Below, piece after piece: positions 15,719 to 25,371 of a stretch of DNA of 64,000 bases. Position numbers and translations under genes: made by a program. The notes under the pieces are model-generated. The model saw only the letters and a program-made list of their open reading frames with translations. It did no database searches and was not told the origin of the DNA. The first letter of the stretch is position 1. Each line of letters starts with the position of its first letter. The stretch covers positions 1 to 64,000 of the forward strand of contig CANIUQ010000003.1 of the NCBI GenBank assembly GCA_947470855.1. Reading direction: 5' to 3'. The stretch is from Opitutia bacterium. Lineage in GTDB: Bacteria; Verrucomicrobiota; Verrucomicrobiia; Opitutales; UBA953.

Positions 15719-16693
15719 TTAAGAGCGTGTGAGTTCGAAAAATATAATACCTGTGCCGAGGATGATTCGATACCAGGCGAATGGACCTAGACCGCGGCGA
15801 GTGATAAATCCAATCATCCATTTTACTGAGATGAAGGCGGTGATGGCGGCGATGATGAGGCCCAGTGAGGCGTAATGGATGGGGTAAATTTGGGTGAGGG
15901 CGGGCCCAAGGGAGACTATTTTGTAGAGGGAGGCTGCGGTGAGAGTTACGAAGCCGACTAAAAATGAAAACTCTGTGGCTGCACCATTAGACAGGCCTGC
16001 CCAACGTCCGCCCAAAATGGTGGCAAGTGAGCGACTCGTTCCTGGGATTAGGGCGACGCATTGGCAGAGTCCGACTTGGAGAGCTTGTTTGAAATTCAAT
16101 TTCTGGATTTCGTCGTGAGAGGAATGATGGTTAGGTAATTTTTTTTCTGCCCAGAAAATAACAAAGCCGCCGATGATGAGAGCTGAGGCGACAATTTTAA
16201 TATCGAAGGCGATGATGTCTTTAACGAGTAGTCCAATGATACCAGCGGGGATGAATGCAATCATTACGCAGGTCGCGAGACAGAGGGACGGTTTCTCTAG
16301 TCGAATGATTCCGAGTACGAGATTTTTAAGACGCGTAAAAAAAGCGGCGATGACAGCTAAGATTGCACCGAGCTGAATGATTACAATGTAATCGTCGACA
16401 GCTTGTTCTTGGTTGATGGGGCGATTTTTACGATCGGCGACGCCGGAAATGATGACATTTTTATCTTTTTTCACCCCCATGATTTCATCGCTGATAATCA
16501 TGTGACCGGTCGAGGAAACGGGTAGATATTCTGTAATACCTTCGACGGTTCCTGTCACGATGGCGCGAGTCAGGGTGAATTGGGCGCGCATTTCTTCGGC
16601 AGAAATTGTGGCTTGGGCTGGGGGTTGACTTGTGTTCGCCTGAAGTGGCGCACAAAGACAGAGCAGGAAAAGGCAGGGGAGTCGTAAAGACAT
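15719..16693 (-). CDS. uppP: Undecaprenyl-diphosphatase UppP (BacA), with N-terminal signal-like extension
   Basis: 324 residues, about 50 longer than the usual UppP. Recycles undecaprenyl pyrophosphate, the wall lipid carrier. The catalytic motifs are EGITEYLPVSSTGH (51-64) and PGTSRS in the second repeat, with about eight membrane segments. Two oddities: an N-terminal stretch (1-19, MSLRLPCLFLLCLCAPLQA) that looks like a cleavable signal peptide followed by a polar linker, and an insert of about 25 residues (VKKDKNVIISGVADRKNR region) after the first motif. It sits upstream of mreB on the same strand, consistent with joint wall-synthesis expression. Confidence 0.92.
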   Translation of the reverse strand: MSLRLPCLFLLCLCAPLQANTSQPPAQATISAEEMRAQFTLTRAIVTGTVEGITEYLPVSSTGHMIISDEIMGVKKDKNVIISGVADRKNRPINQEQAVDDYIVIIQLGAILAVIAAFFTRLKNLVLGIIRLEKPSLCLATCVMIAFIPAGIIGLLVKDIIAFDIKIVASALIIGGFVIFWAEKKLPNHHSSHDEIQKLNFKQALQVGLCQCVALIPGTSRSLATILGGRWAGLSNGAATEFSFLVGFVTLTAASLYKIVSLGPALTQIYPIHYASLGLIIAAITAFISVKWMIGFITRRGLGPFAWYRIILGTGIIFFELTRS

Positions 16694-16787
16694 GGCATTC
16701 GTGTAGGTTAAAAACAGTGATACCGCAAGACATCTGCCCTTGTCGCTTGCGCTTCGGAGTCACTTTCGTTTTAACTTTGAAGAACTT

Positions 16788-18023
16788 ATGTCGGCTTCCA
16801 GTCTCATTCCGACCAACGAACCTCGCTTTCAGGTACCTGATGCTCGGGGACGATTTGGTCAATTTGGTGGACTCTATGTTCCCGAGACTTTGATGACTCC
16901 GTTATTAGAGTTAGCAAAGGTTTACGATGAGGCGCGTCGAGATCCTGCTTTTCAGAGTGCCTTTACTAAGATGCTCAACGAGTTCGCGGGGCGTCCGACA
17001 GGTTTGTATTTTGCAGAAGGATTAACCAAGCACTGTGGTGGGGCGAAAATTTACTTAAAGCGCGAGGACATGCTGCATACTGGTGCGCATAAGATTAATA
17101 ATGCTATTGGGCAGGCTCTTTTGGCTGTGCGTATGGGTAAGAAGCGAATCATTGCTGAGACTGGAGCAGGACAGCATGGTACGGCGACCGCGGCGGTGTG
17201 TGCAAAGTTTGGTTTGCAGTGCGTGATTTATATGGGTGCTGCCGATATGGAGCGACAGGCTCTGAATGTTTATCGCATGAGATTGATGGGGGCAGAGGTG
17301 CGTGGAGTTGAGGCTGGTCAACGCACTCTTAAAGAAGCTGTCAATGAAGCCATGCGTGATTGGGTGACGAATGTACGCGACACCCATTATATTCTAGGAA
17401 CCGCTTATGGTGCGCATCCGTACCCTATGATGGTGCGTGATTTTCATCGTATTATCTCTATGGAATCCAAGCAACAGATGTTGAGAGCTGAGCGACGCCT
17501 CCCTGACCACGTGGTTGCGTGCGTCGGTGGTGGGTCGAATGCAATTGGATCTTTCTTTGAGTATTTAGATGAACCGAGTGTGAATCTTGTTGGGGTTGAA
17601 GCGGGTGGTCGTGGCATCAAGCAAGGTCAGCATGCAGCTCGCTTTGCGGGTGGTCGTTTAGGTGTTTTACAGGGTTGTCTCACGCCGATTTTGCAGGACG
17701 AAGAAGGTCAAATTGAAGCCACGCATTCCGTTTCAGCAGGATTGGATTATGCGGCTGTTGGACCTGAGCATGCCTATTACAGTGAGAAAGGTCGGATTCA
17801 ATTTGCTTATGCTACGGACCAAGAATGTCTCGATGCGTTTCAATTACTTTCTCGCACCGAAGGAATCATACCTGCCTTAGAGTCCAGTCATGCCATCGCG
17901 TATGGATGTAAATTGGCGTCCGACAGTCCGCGTACGGAAGTTGTTTTGATTAATCTCTCTGGTCGCGGTGACAAAGATGTATGGAGTGCTGCGCGTGCGA
18001 TGGGAGTTGAGATTAAACTTTAA
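16788..18023 (+). CDS. trpB: Tryptophan synthase beta chain TrpB
   Basis: 411 residues. Condenses indole with serine using pyridoxal phosphate. The PLP lysine is K102 in [13 protein letters not shown]. The glycine-rich phosphate cup [10 protein letters not shown] and the substrate loop [11 protein letters not shown] are intact. The opening [16 protein letters not shown] is typical, and ATG 16788 was chosen over an upstream ATG for fit to the family. trpA is not adjacent, whereas trpC lies about 41 kb away in the same window, so tryptophan genes are dispersed. It leads a plus-strand run with yicC two bases downstream. Confidence 0.97.
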   Translation: MSASSLIPTNEPRFQVPDARGRFGQFGGLYVPETLMTPLLELAKVYDEARRDPAFQSAFTKMLNEFAGRPTGLYFAEGLTKHCGGAKIYLKREDMLHTGAHKINNAIGQALLAVRMGKKRIIAETGAGQHGTATAAVCAKFGLQCVIYMGAADMERQALNVYRMRLMGAEVRGVEAGQRTLKEAVNEAMRDWVTNVRDTHYILGTAYGAHPYPMMVRDFHRIISMESKQQMLRAERRLPDHVVACVGGGSNAIGSFFEYLDEPSVNLVGVEAGGRGIKQGQHAARFAGGRLGVLQGCLTPILQDEEGQIEATHSVSAGLDYAAVGPEHAYYSEKGRIQFAYATDQECLDAFQLLSRTEGIIPALESSHAIAYGCKLASDSPRTEVVLINLSGRGDKDVWSAARAMGVEIKL

Positions 18024-18025
18024 TC

Positions 18026-18904
18026 ATGGCTTTGGCGTCGATGACAGGCTTCGGTCGGTCGGAATTAAAACTTCCTGGTCGAGTCTGGGCGATTGAGTTG
18101 ACCTCGGTGAATCAAAAATCGTTACAGGTTGCTGTCTATGGTCCCGAGGAATGGCCCTTGTTAGAATCGACTTTAACTGCATGGATTCGACCTCGTGTTT
18201 ATCGAGGTAAAATTACTGTTCGTCTTACTTCAGCTGAGGGGAACACAAGGGCGATTTCGTGTTGGGATGAGACCTCTTTGCAGGCATCGTTTGCTGAGCT
18301 TAAACAACTCGCAGGCAAGTTGAACATTCCCTTTCAACCCGATGCACGTTTGCTTTTAGAGTTAGCAGAATCTCGACGCCAGAATCGCGTCGCTTTGCCT
18401 TCGTGGGATGACGTTCTGCCTCACTTGCAAAAATCTTTTACCGAAGCCCTCGACCGTTTGGTAGTGATGCGTGAGCAAGAAGGTGCGCGATTAGGTAAAG
18501 ATTTGATGATGCGAATTGAACAGCTCGAGAAATTACTCGCGGTTATGGAGATATCGGAAGAAAATGCTCCTGAGCGTCACCGAGATTTATTGTTAAAACG
18601 ACTCAAGGATTTGGGTCTTTCGGTCGATTTATCAGACGAGAGGGTTTTAAAGGAGCTCACTCTCTATGCCGATCGAAGTGATATTACGGAGGAGATTGTG
18701 CGACTAAGGAGTCACTTTTCTCAGTTTCGTGAGGAGTTAGGCGGCGAGAAAACTGGACGAAAACTCGACTTTTTAGTGCAAGAATTGCTCCGTGAAGTAA
18801 ATACCATTGGTAGTAAAGCCTCGGAAATCTCGACAACTAAGGCGGTTTTAGAAGCCAAAACGGAAATTGAGCGGATACGAGAGCAGGTGCAGAATTTAGA
18901 ATAA
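18026..18904 (+). CDS. yicC: YicC/YloC-family endoribonuclease
   Basis: 292 residues. Opens MALASMTGFGRSE, the invariant YicC start, and ends with the conserved DUF1732 region (GRKLDFLVQELLREVNTIGSKA, here residues ~250-272). Family members are endoribonucleases implicated in stationary-phase growth and small-RNA decay. In many bacteria yicC precedes gmk; here an HU/IHF gene follows instead. It starts two bases after trpB and is probably co-transcribed. Confidence 0.92.
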   Translation: MALASMTGFGRSELKLPGRVWAIELTSVNQKSLQVAVYGPEEWPLLESTLTAWIRPRVYRGKITVRLTSAEGNTRAISCWDETSLQASFAELKQLAGKLNIPFQPDARLLLELAESRRQNRVALPSWDDVLPHLQKSFTEALDRLVVMREQEGARLGKDLMMRIEQLEKLLAVMEISEENAPERHRDLLLKRLKDLGLSVDLSDERVLKELTLYADRSDITEEIVRLRSHFSQFREELGGEKTGRKLDFLVQELLREVNTIGSKASEISTTKAVLEAKTEIERIREQVQNLE

Positions 18905-18972
18905 TTTTTCGGGTGTGGTATTGCCAAGGGGGCTTTCGCATGCCTTTGTCTATCAACACTTACGCATTTGCC

Positions 18973-19296
18973 ATGTCTGACAACCTTACTAAGCGGGAAA
19001 TCGTTCTCAAAATCTTCACCGACAAAGGTTATCCGCAAAAGCATATTCGCGATAGCGTGCAGCTGACCTTAGATGCCATCTGTGAGGCATTGCTAACTGG
19101 TCGCGACGTGGAGTTGAGAAACTTTGGTGTGTTTCAAGTGCAAGTGCGCAAGAGTCGTATTGGTCGTAATCCCAATCGTCCTGAAACTGACGTGGTGATT
19201 CCTCGACGTGCAGTGATTAAATTTAAAGCCGGCAAAGAGCTGAAGGCTAAGTTGAAGACTTATAATCTTGATAAGACTGAACCTAAGCCTGAGTGA
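18973..19296 (+). CDS. HU/IHF-family DNA-binding protein
   Basis: 107 residues. Opens MSDNLTKREIVLKIF, then has the family core FGVFQVQVRKSRIGRNP and the DNA-inserting arm with an Asn-Pro-Asn-Arg-Pro tip (NPNRPET), followed by VVIPRRAVIKFKAGKELK. It bends DNA as a dimer and organises the nucleoid. HU and IHF cannot be told apart with confidence; the arm resembles IHF. ATG 18973 is preferred over an upstream ATG that adds an unrelated N-terminus. Its end lies 17 bases before hisS. Confidence 0.92.
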   Translation: MSDNLTKREIVLKIFTDKGYPQKHIRDSVQLTLDAICEALLTGRDVELRNFGVFQVQVRKSRIGRNPNRPETDVVIPRRAVIKFKAGKELKAKLKTYNLDKTEPKPE

Positions 19297-19313
19297 TTTT
19301 TTGCTTTAAGCCG

Positions 19314-20651
19314 ATGGCTGATTTTAAATCACTCCCTGGTTTTCGCGAGTTTTATCCTGAGGACCGTGCGGTCTTGGATCATCTTTTCAAGGTCTGGCGT
19401 CAGGCCTGCCGTCGATATGGTTTTCGGGAATGGGAATCTCCTGTTTTAGAGCCCCTTGAGCTTTTCACAGAGAAGTCTGGCGAAGAGATTGTTCGGCAGT
19501 TGTTTAATTTTGAGGATAAGGGTGGTCGTCAGGTCAGTTTGCGTCCGGAGATGACTCCATCTTTGGCACGAATGGTGGGAGCTAGGGCGAATGGGATGGC
19601 TAAGCCTATTCGCTGGTTTGCGATTGGTGAAAACTATCGTTACGAGAAGCCGCAGAAAGGCCGACTCCGTGCTTTTTATCAGTTGAATGCCGATTTGCTT
19701 GGTGAAGCTGGTCCGACGGCGGATGCGGAGTTGATGGCTCTCTGTGCCGATTGTTTACTCGGGTTTGGTTTAACCTCGAATGATTTTCGGATTCGGATTT
19801 CGGACCGCACGCTTTGGTTTCGCTATTTAGAGGGTCAGGGTGTTCCTGAGCCGAAAATTGCTGGTGTCTTGAATGTGGTGGATAAGTTAGAGCGTGGTAG
19901 TCCTGAGGAGCTCTTGAAGGCCATGAATTTGGCGATTCAAGATACCGCGTGTGATGCTGTTAAATTACTAGAGGCAGCTCGTCGATTTGCGGCAATCAAT
20001 TCCATCGCTGATTTAGAAAAGTTGGCGGCGGGCGACGCACCCATGATGGCTCGCTTGGAGGATTGGAGGCAATTGCTGTCGACTGTAGAAGCACTCGGAT
20101 TCCGCGACTGTGTCACCATCGATTTAACGATTGTTCGAGGTTTGGCTTATTATACTGGATTTGTTTTTGAGGCTTTTGAAACGGGCGGGGATGCTCGTGC
20201 CTTAGCTGGCGGTGGTCGCTATGATACCTTGGTGAAAAAAATGGGTGGCCCTGATTTACCTGCGGTGGGGTTTGGTATGGGCGATGTCACGGTGCGTGAC
20301 TTATTGCAGTCCAAGAACCTTATACCGACATACGCCGATGGACCCGAATTTTATGTTATGATTTTAGGTCCAGAGGCACGTGCGACTGCGTTAGCCGATG
20401 TGGCCGCCTTGCGTCGTGCAGGCTTCCGAGTGGAATATAATTTCCGTGACGGGAAATTTGGTAAGTTGATTCAAACCGCTGAGAACATTGGTGCCTCTTA
20501 TGCATTGATTTATGGTGGCGAGGAAGTGGCTAAAGGTGAAACCAAGGTGCGTTGTTTGCGTGAACGTGTGGAGGGTATGGTGCCACGGGCTGACCTTGTT
20601 CCAGCTCTGCGTGCCGTGCGTGAAGAAGGCATCAAAGCGATTTTACCTTAA
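19314..20651 (+). CDS. hisS: Histidyl-tRNA synthetase
   Basis: 445-residue class II aminoacyl-tRNA synthetase. Motif 2 region RPEMTPSLARMV and IGENYRYEKPQKGRLRAF; histidine-specific region GLAYYTGFVFEAF; motif 3 GGGRYDTL with GFGMGDV; and a C-terminal anticodon-binding domain from about residue 345. The full-length anticodon domain argues against HisZ, the shorter regulatory paralogue. Start ATG 19314 gives the usual MADFKSLPGFRE opening. The start codon of murJ follows the stop directly. Confidence 0.93.
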   Translation: MADFKSLPGFREFYPEDRAVLDHLFKVWRQACRRYGFREWESPVLEPLELFTEKSGEEIVRQLFNFEDKGGRQVSLRPEMTPSLARMVGARANGMAKPIRWFAIGENYRYEKPQKGRLRAFYQLNADLLGEAGPTADAELMALCADCLLGFGLTSNDFRIRISDRTLWFRYLEGQGVPEPKIAGVLNVVDKLERGSPEELLKAMNLAIQDTACDAVKLLEAARRFAAINSIADLEKLAAGDAPMMARLEDWRQLLSTVEALGFRDCVTIDLTIVRGLAYYTGFVFEAFETGGDARALAGGGRYDTLVKKMGGPDLPAVGFGMGDVTVRDLLQSKNLIPTYADGPEFYVMILGPEARATALADVAALRRAGFRVEYNFRDGKFGKLIQTAENIGASYALIYGGEEVAKGETKVRCLRERVEGMVPRADLVPALRAVREEGIKAILP

Positions 20652-22256
20652 ATGACCAACGAACAGAAACGCCAGTATCGCAACATGGCGAAGACCGCTT
20701 CGTGGACTATGGTCTCGCGCATTACGGGTTTAGTTCGCGATCAAGTAACGACGGCGATGTTTGGCGCTGGTCATGTCGGTGCGGCTTTTCTTTTTGCTTT
20801 TCAGATTCCTAATCTCTTTCGACGTTTGTTAGGGGAAGGTGCGTTAACGGCGGCGACTGTACCCGTTTTAGCGGCGAAGACTGATGAAGGAGGTAAACCA
20901 GCGGCGTTTGCCTTCTTAAATTATGTTTTACGTCGAATGTTACCTTGGATGATTGGTTTGACCCTCTTGGCCATTGGAGTTGCTTTGGGGTGGCTTTTGT
21001 TGGCAACGAATTTGGAGAATCAGTATGCGGCTGAACTGACGATTTGGTGTATGCCCTATATGCCCATTATCTGTATTGCGGCACTTTTTACTTCGGCGGT
21101 TAATCTTTGTGGGAAATTCGGTTTAGCTGAAATTGCCTCATCGTGTCTGAATTTGTGTATGATTTTGGGAGTAGGCTTTTTTGGTTATTATTTAGCTGAT
21201 TCTGACATTGGTCGTGCTCGATGGTTGTGTGTCGGTGCGATTGCAGGTGGCACTTTACAACTACTAATTCCCCTATGGGGCTTGAAGAACGAGGGCTGGC
21301 GCAGTCAACCTGTGCAAGCGGATGTCAAAGCCTGGAATGCATTGAAAATTGCTTTTATTCCTGCGGCGTTGGGAGCGGGAATTTTACAGGTTAACTTTCT
21401 CATTTCACGCAGTTTGGCGTTCAACGTCGATGTCTCAGGCTTAACCTATTATTACATCGCGAATCGTATTGTTGAACTTCCGATTGGCTTATTCTCAACC
21501 TCCATTGCCACCGTGATTTTTCCTGCGATGGCGACAGCTTATGCGCAAAATGACCAAGCCAGTTTAGGTCGGAACTTTGCTCGTGGCATGCGTTTAGTTT
21601 TGGCGATTAACGTGGCTGCGGCTGTCGGGTTTATCGTTTTTTCAGGAAAGATTATAAAGTTACTTTTTGAATTCGGTCGATTCACGGCTATCGATTGCGA
21701 GCGAACAGAGATTATTTTATTACTCTTTGCGTTAGCCATGCCGTTTCACGCCTTGATTTCAATTTTGACGCGTGCGCTCAATGTTTTGGGTAAGACACAG
21801 GAGACTTTTCGTGTCGCGATGGTGTCAGTGGCAGCGAATATTGTTTTATCGATTATCGCTGTTTTTACGGGTTTTGGTTTTAATGGTTGGACGGGAGTTA
21901 AAGGTTTGGCATTAGCCAATGCCTTAGCGGCGATTCTCCAGTTCATTTTACTGCGCCGTGCTTTACGTCGAACCTCGGATGTCTTTTTCCAAGAGAGTTT
22001 AGTTTTACCCGTATTTCAGACTTTGGTTGGATCTCTCTTAATGGGGGCTTTGGCTTACCAGTCCTTCCAGATATTGTTTGGTCTTAATCAGCATTGGCTG
22101 GGTATGAAAATGAATCTGATGGTCAGCTTAGCCATCGCTGCTGGTATCGGGGCGAGTTTCTATGCCGTGGTGCTTTATGGATGGAAGTATCCTGAGCGGG
22201 ACATGTTCCAGCCATTCGTGCAGCGCGTTCGGCGGCTGTTTAAGCGCGAGGCTTAA
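20652..22256 (+). CDS. murJ: Lipid II flippase MurJ
   Basis: 534 residues with about 13-14 membrane helices. Opens with the family signature TASWTMVSRITGLVRD and GEGALTAATVPV, with RRLLGEGA matching the conserved loop. MurJ flips lipid II to the periplasm for peptidoglycan assembly. It begins immediately after hisS (stop and start abut) and its stop shares TTAA (22253-22256) with the convergent amidase gene. Confidence 0.96.
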   Translation: MTNEQKRQYRNMAKTASWTMVSRITGLVRDQVTTAMFGAGHVGAAFLFAFQIPNLFRRLLGEGALTAATVPVLAAKTDEGGKPAAFAFLNYVLRRMLPWMIGLTLLAIGVALGWLLLATNLENQYAAELTIWCMPYMPIICIAALFTSAVNLCGKFGLAEIASSCLNLCMILGVGFFGYYLADSDIGRARWLCVGAIAGGTLQLLIPLWGLKNEGWRSQPVQADVKAWNALKIAFIPAALGAGILQVNFLISRSLAFNVDVSGLTYYYIANRIVELPIGLFSTSIATVIFPAMATAYAQNDQASLGRNFARGMRLVLAINVAAAVGFIVFSGKIIKLLFEFGRFTAIDCERTEIILLLFALAMPFHALISILTRALNVLGKTQETFRVAMVSVAANIVLSIIAVFTGFGFNGWTGVKGLALANALAAILQFILLRRALRRTSDVFFQESLVLPVFQTLVGSLLMGALAYQSFQILFGLNQHWLGMKMNLMVSLAIAAGIGASFYAVVLYGWKYPERDMFQPFVQRVRRLFKREA

Positions 22257-23104
22257 TTTTTGGCGGTGGAAGGCAGAGGCTGACAGTATTTTGCGTGCAG
22301 TGCGCTGATCATCGCTGCGGTTTCGACATCCATTTCGCCATCAACTTTCTTACCTCGGAAGTGTCGCTGAAAAGCTTCGATGGTAAGTTTAAGACTCATC
22401 TCCGAAGAGTCGTAGGGACGGTAGCCATAGTCGATTAACTGACCCACGATTTCTTTTTTATCGGGTAAATTTTTGGCGTAGAGCGTTTGGAATTTTTGGA
22501 TATCTGCTTCATCTGGCCAGGCTCCGATGCCAGCGTCGGCGAGTTGTTTCCAAGGAAACAGACTCCCGGGGTCTTTCTTTCTGCCGATAGCGATATCTGA
22601 ATGAGCGAGAATATGAGTTGGCTCGATGCGATAGCGAATAACGATTTCTTGGCAGAGGGCGATGATTTGGGAGATCTGGGATGGCGAGTAAGTATTCAGG
22701 TTGCCGTCGAGGTTGACGATTTCGATTCCGACGGAGGATTGGTTGAGACTCTGGTCTTGTCGCCACGCACTTTTTCCTGCGTGCGAGGTGGCGAGGTGTT
22801 CAGGTGCAAAGCGGTAGACTTGAGGTTGGGGTTTATTGCAAACGAGATAATGGATGCCTACTTTATTGGTTTCACTTTTACCTTGAAGGATCTGTATCGA
22901 TGAGGGCAGGGAGGCAGCTGTGTGATGGAGGATCAAGTAGCGAATGGGCTGCTTACGAGGCTCAACTTCCACGCAGGGTAAATCTTGTGCGATGCTAACC
23001 CGGTCACGTGGGCACTGCTTCGGACTCGATGCACACCCGGCGAAAAGGAACAGACTTAGAATGAGAGTGAGAATATTCCGATAGCTTGAAGCGCTTTGAT
23101 ACAT
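22253..23104 (-). CDS. N-acetylmuramoyl-L-alanine amidase, AmiD-like lipoprotein
   Basis: 283 residues. A signal peptide with lipobox LFAGC places lipidated Cys at residue 24. The Amidase_2 domain has zinc ligands in ILHHTA (His60/61) and AHSDIAIGRKKDPG (His and Asp), the AmpD/AmiD pattern. A C-terminal helical region (about 205-275) with YGYRPY and FQRHFRGKKVDGEMD is the peptidoglycan-binding domain of AmiD. It probably cleaves the amide bond of wall fragments from the inner face of the outer membrane. It sits back-to-back with murJ and divergent from the 591-residue unknown gene. Confidence 0.9.
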   Translation of the reverse strand: MYQSASSYRNILTLILSLFLFAGCASSPKQCPRDRVSIAQDLPCVEVEPRKQPIRYLILHHTAASLPSSIQILQGKSETNKVGIHYLVCNKPQPQVYRFAPEHLATSHAGKSAWRQDQSLNQSSVGIEIVNLDGNLNTYSPSQISQIIALCQEIVIRYRIEPTHILAHSDIAIGRKKDPGSLFPWKQLADAGIGAWPDEADIQKFQTLYAKNLPDKKEIVGQLIDYGYRPYDSSEMSLKLTIEAFQRHFRGKKVDGEMDVETAAMISALHAKYCQPLPSTAKN

Positions 23105-23482
23105 CGAGTGTTGAGATGGGGTAAGCCTAGTGAAGCGGGTATTAGTGACAAAAGAATACGATTATTATCGATTATATGCCTGTATTTATTGGTTATTACT
23201 TAATTAGACATAATGTATATTGTGCGAAATACAGGCGAGGCAATTTTAAGGGGTAAAAGCACCCCATGATTAACATGAAAAATCGACTTCCCGATCTCTT
23301 TTCAGGCGCTGCTATTAGTTCAGATGAATCAGAATTCATACGAGTGTCGAGAAATCTCAGAAACATTCACTCCTTTGGTCATTAGTGAGAGAAAAAATGA
23401 TTCTTTCTCTGCTTATTAAAAATATTTTTTGTGATGTGGCATTGACAGAACTCTGCCTTGCCTCAATCCAACACTCTTTCGC
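23105..23482. other. 378-bp divergent intergenic region with inverted repeats
   Basis: AT-rich spacer between the amidase and the 591-residue gene. It contains a perfect 10-bp inverted repeat, GCCTGTATTT (23178-23187) and AAATACAGGC (23227-23236), around a 39-base AT-rich centre. A small hairpin GGGGT-AAAAGC-ACCCC follows (23250-23265). A TTGACA at 23442-23447 could be a -35 for the downstream gene, but no convincing -10 follows. The inverted repeat may be a regulator site or transcript structure. Confidence 0.45.
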
Positions 23483-25258
23483 ATGCAGAATTTCGCGAGT
23501 CAGTGCCTCGATCAGGCCAAAACACTTTTAAAGTTAAATCTCGGTTCACTCTCTGAAGATGGACTAGTGATACCTGTCGCTGGAGAAGTTTCACGAGCCG
23601 ACGAGCCTGGCCATGTGGCCTTAGCTTTTGGTGAGTATTTCCGAGCAACGGGTGAACTTACCTTAGAGCGACGGGACATACCTCCGATTGTTGCCAAGTG
23701 CATCACCGCCCAGGTGCGGCTTTCTCAGGGGTCTGATAACGGGATGGCTTTTGCCTGTTTAGGTCTCTTAGCCTTTGGTCAAACACGTGAACGCAATCCC
23801 GTTTGGGAGATTTTGGATGCGGATATTCGCAAACTCATCGATGAGCGTTTAGCGATAACCTTAGATCATTATGATCACGTGCAGGCTTTTGATATTGCTA
23901 AGGCTGTTTGTCGTTTCTCGTTTGGTCTGACAAAGAAAGACGAAACCGGAATGTTAGTGGATCGATTCTTGGAGCGTGTTACGAGTCATTCCACGGGTGG
24001 ATTCCATGACGATGCTTCAAAGTCTGCCAAACCTGATAATTTGGGTGGTGCCTTTGATTTGTATGGTGTGGTTGCTCTTATTTTTATTCGGCAGGCTTTG
24101 CAACTTCACGCCAATATTCAGTTACGCGATAGTAAATTGCCTAAACTGCGTACGACCGCCGAGAAGTATCTTCGGGTAATTTTAGAAACTGTGCGTGAAG
24201 ATGGATTAGGTTGGTCGTATGGCCGTGGTATTGGTGCTTATGGGCAGATGCATTGCATTACCCTTTTAATGCAGGCTTTGCGGGACCGTTGGATTGCTTC
24301 GGATAAAGAACTTTTAGCACGCGATTTAATTCGTCGTCTTTACACGAATTTTTTCACGACCTACTTCGATATGGAGCACGGTTTGATTGTGGTGCGCGAT
24401 GGTGAGCGCGATACCATTCCAGGGCACACAACAAGAATGGCTAATTTTGATGCTGCGCGCTACCTTTCTCAATGGTCGCGCTTGGCTAAAACCATTGGTG
24501 GCGGGATGGATGTTTACCCTTCACCCCATCGTCAAGCCACCTGTCGCCTCTATTCTTTCGATAAGACGGCTCGAAAGGAACAAGGCTTGTTAGCTTATTC
24601 CGATCCAGCATCTGGGTTGCACATTTTAATGCCTATTCTCTCAGGTGGAATTCATCAGTATTCTGACTCGCTGGCATTCCCGCATATGCCGGGCGTGTTT
24701 GATTGGCCGGCTAATCACTACACTTCCCCTTTTATTCCTGAATTCACCATTGCGGACCGTGTTTATACGCCCTCTTTCTATGGAAAGAACTTGCAGGTCG
24801 TCATGGGAACTCGTTCCGGCACCTATCATTTCCGTTATGAGCAACCTGAGTTGATTGATAAGAACGAAAAACTTTCCTCGGGTATTGCCTCATTAAAAGT
24901 CGACTGGGAGTTAGCTGGAAATCGAATCGTTGGCCGGTTTACTTTAATTCCTAAGTCGCCCGTTATCTTAGATCATTTCCGCCTGGTTTTACCGATTGCT
25001 GCGCTTCACTCACAGATGACTTCAGGAAATGCATTGCGACTGGGCCCTGAGTCACATCGTTGCGAAGTGTTGCGTGATGACTTCCAAGCCGAATGGCAAG
25101 AGACGAAGGTTGTCACCGAAGATAGCCGTCATCGTACGCTTTGGGGCAAGGTGCATTACTATCAAGTTTTAGAGCGTAGTAAGCCGATTAGCTTGCGGGC
25201 GGGGTCGAGTTATCAATTCGAAATTGCCTATCAGCCTGATATCCAACGCGGGGCTTAA
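23483..25258 (+). CDS. Unrecognised 591-residue protein, probable helical toroid plus beta domain
   Basis: No family is recognised with confidence. Residues 1-330 are mainly amphipathic helices with repeated aromatic/Gly motifs (GLGWSYGRGIGAYGQ, ARYLSQWSRLA), suggesting an alpha/alpha toroid. Residues about 340-591 look beta-rich (HCLYSFDK-type and GTYHFRYEQP strands), the two-domain layout of several polysaccharide lyases and DUF2264-type proteins. No signal peptide or membrane segment is seen, so it would be cytoplasmic. It is preceded by a 378-base region with inverted repeats and followed after 113 bases by metG, so it may be a single-gene unit. A carbohydrate-active role is only a guess. 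Confidence 0.6.
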   Translation: MQNFASQCLDQAKTLLKLNLGSLSEDGLVIPVAGEVSRADEPGHVALAFGEYFRATGELTLERRDIPPIVAKCITAQVRLSQGSDNGMAFACLGLLAFGQTRERNPVWEILDADIRKLIDERLAITLDHYDHVQAFDIAKAVCRFSFGLTKKDETGMLVDRFLERVTSHSTGGFHDDASKSAKPDNLGGAFDLYGVVALIFIRQALQLHANIQLRDSKLPKLRTTAEKYLRVILETVREDGLGWSYGRGIGAYGQMHCITLLMQALRDRWIASDKELLARDLIRRLYTNFFTTYFDMEHGLIVVRDGERDTIPGHTTRMANFDAARYLSQWSRLAKTIGGGMDVYPSPHRQATCRLYSFDKTARKEQGLLAYSDPASGLHILMPILSGGIHQYSDSLAFPHMPGVFDWPANHYTSPFIPEFTIADRVYTPSFYGKNLQVVMGTRSGTYHFRYEQPELIDKNEKLSSGIASLKVDWELAGNRIVGRFTLIPKSPVILDHFRLVLPIAALHSQMTSGNALRLGPESHRCEVLRDDFQAEWQETKVVTEDSRHRTLWGKVHYYQVLERSKPISLRAGSSYQFEIAYQPDIQRGA

Positions 25259-25371
25259 AGTCCGTTCCACTCAGTTTTAAAGAATTAACTAAGTAAACTG
25301 GCTCATTTTACGGTGGGTTTTCTTGCTTCGTTATTGTCCTCTCGAACCCACTCCCCTATTCCCTAGCCCGA

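Noticed and set aside
19314-20651. HisZ regulatory subunit instead of HisRS
   Set aside because: The full anticodon-binding domain and intact histidine-specific motif indicate a true synthetase.
23266-23385. 39-codon open frame (MINMKNRLPDLFSG...) in the intergenic region before the 591-residue gene
   Set aside because: No ribosome-binding site or recognisable motif, it begins inside a small hairpin, and frames of this length are expected by chance.
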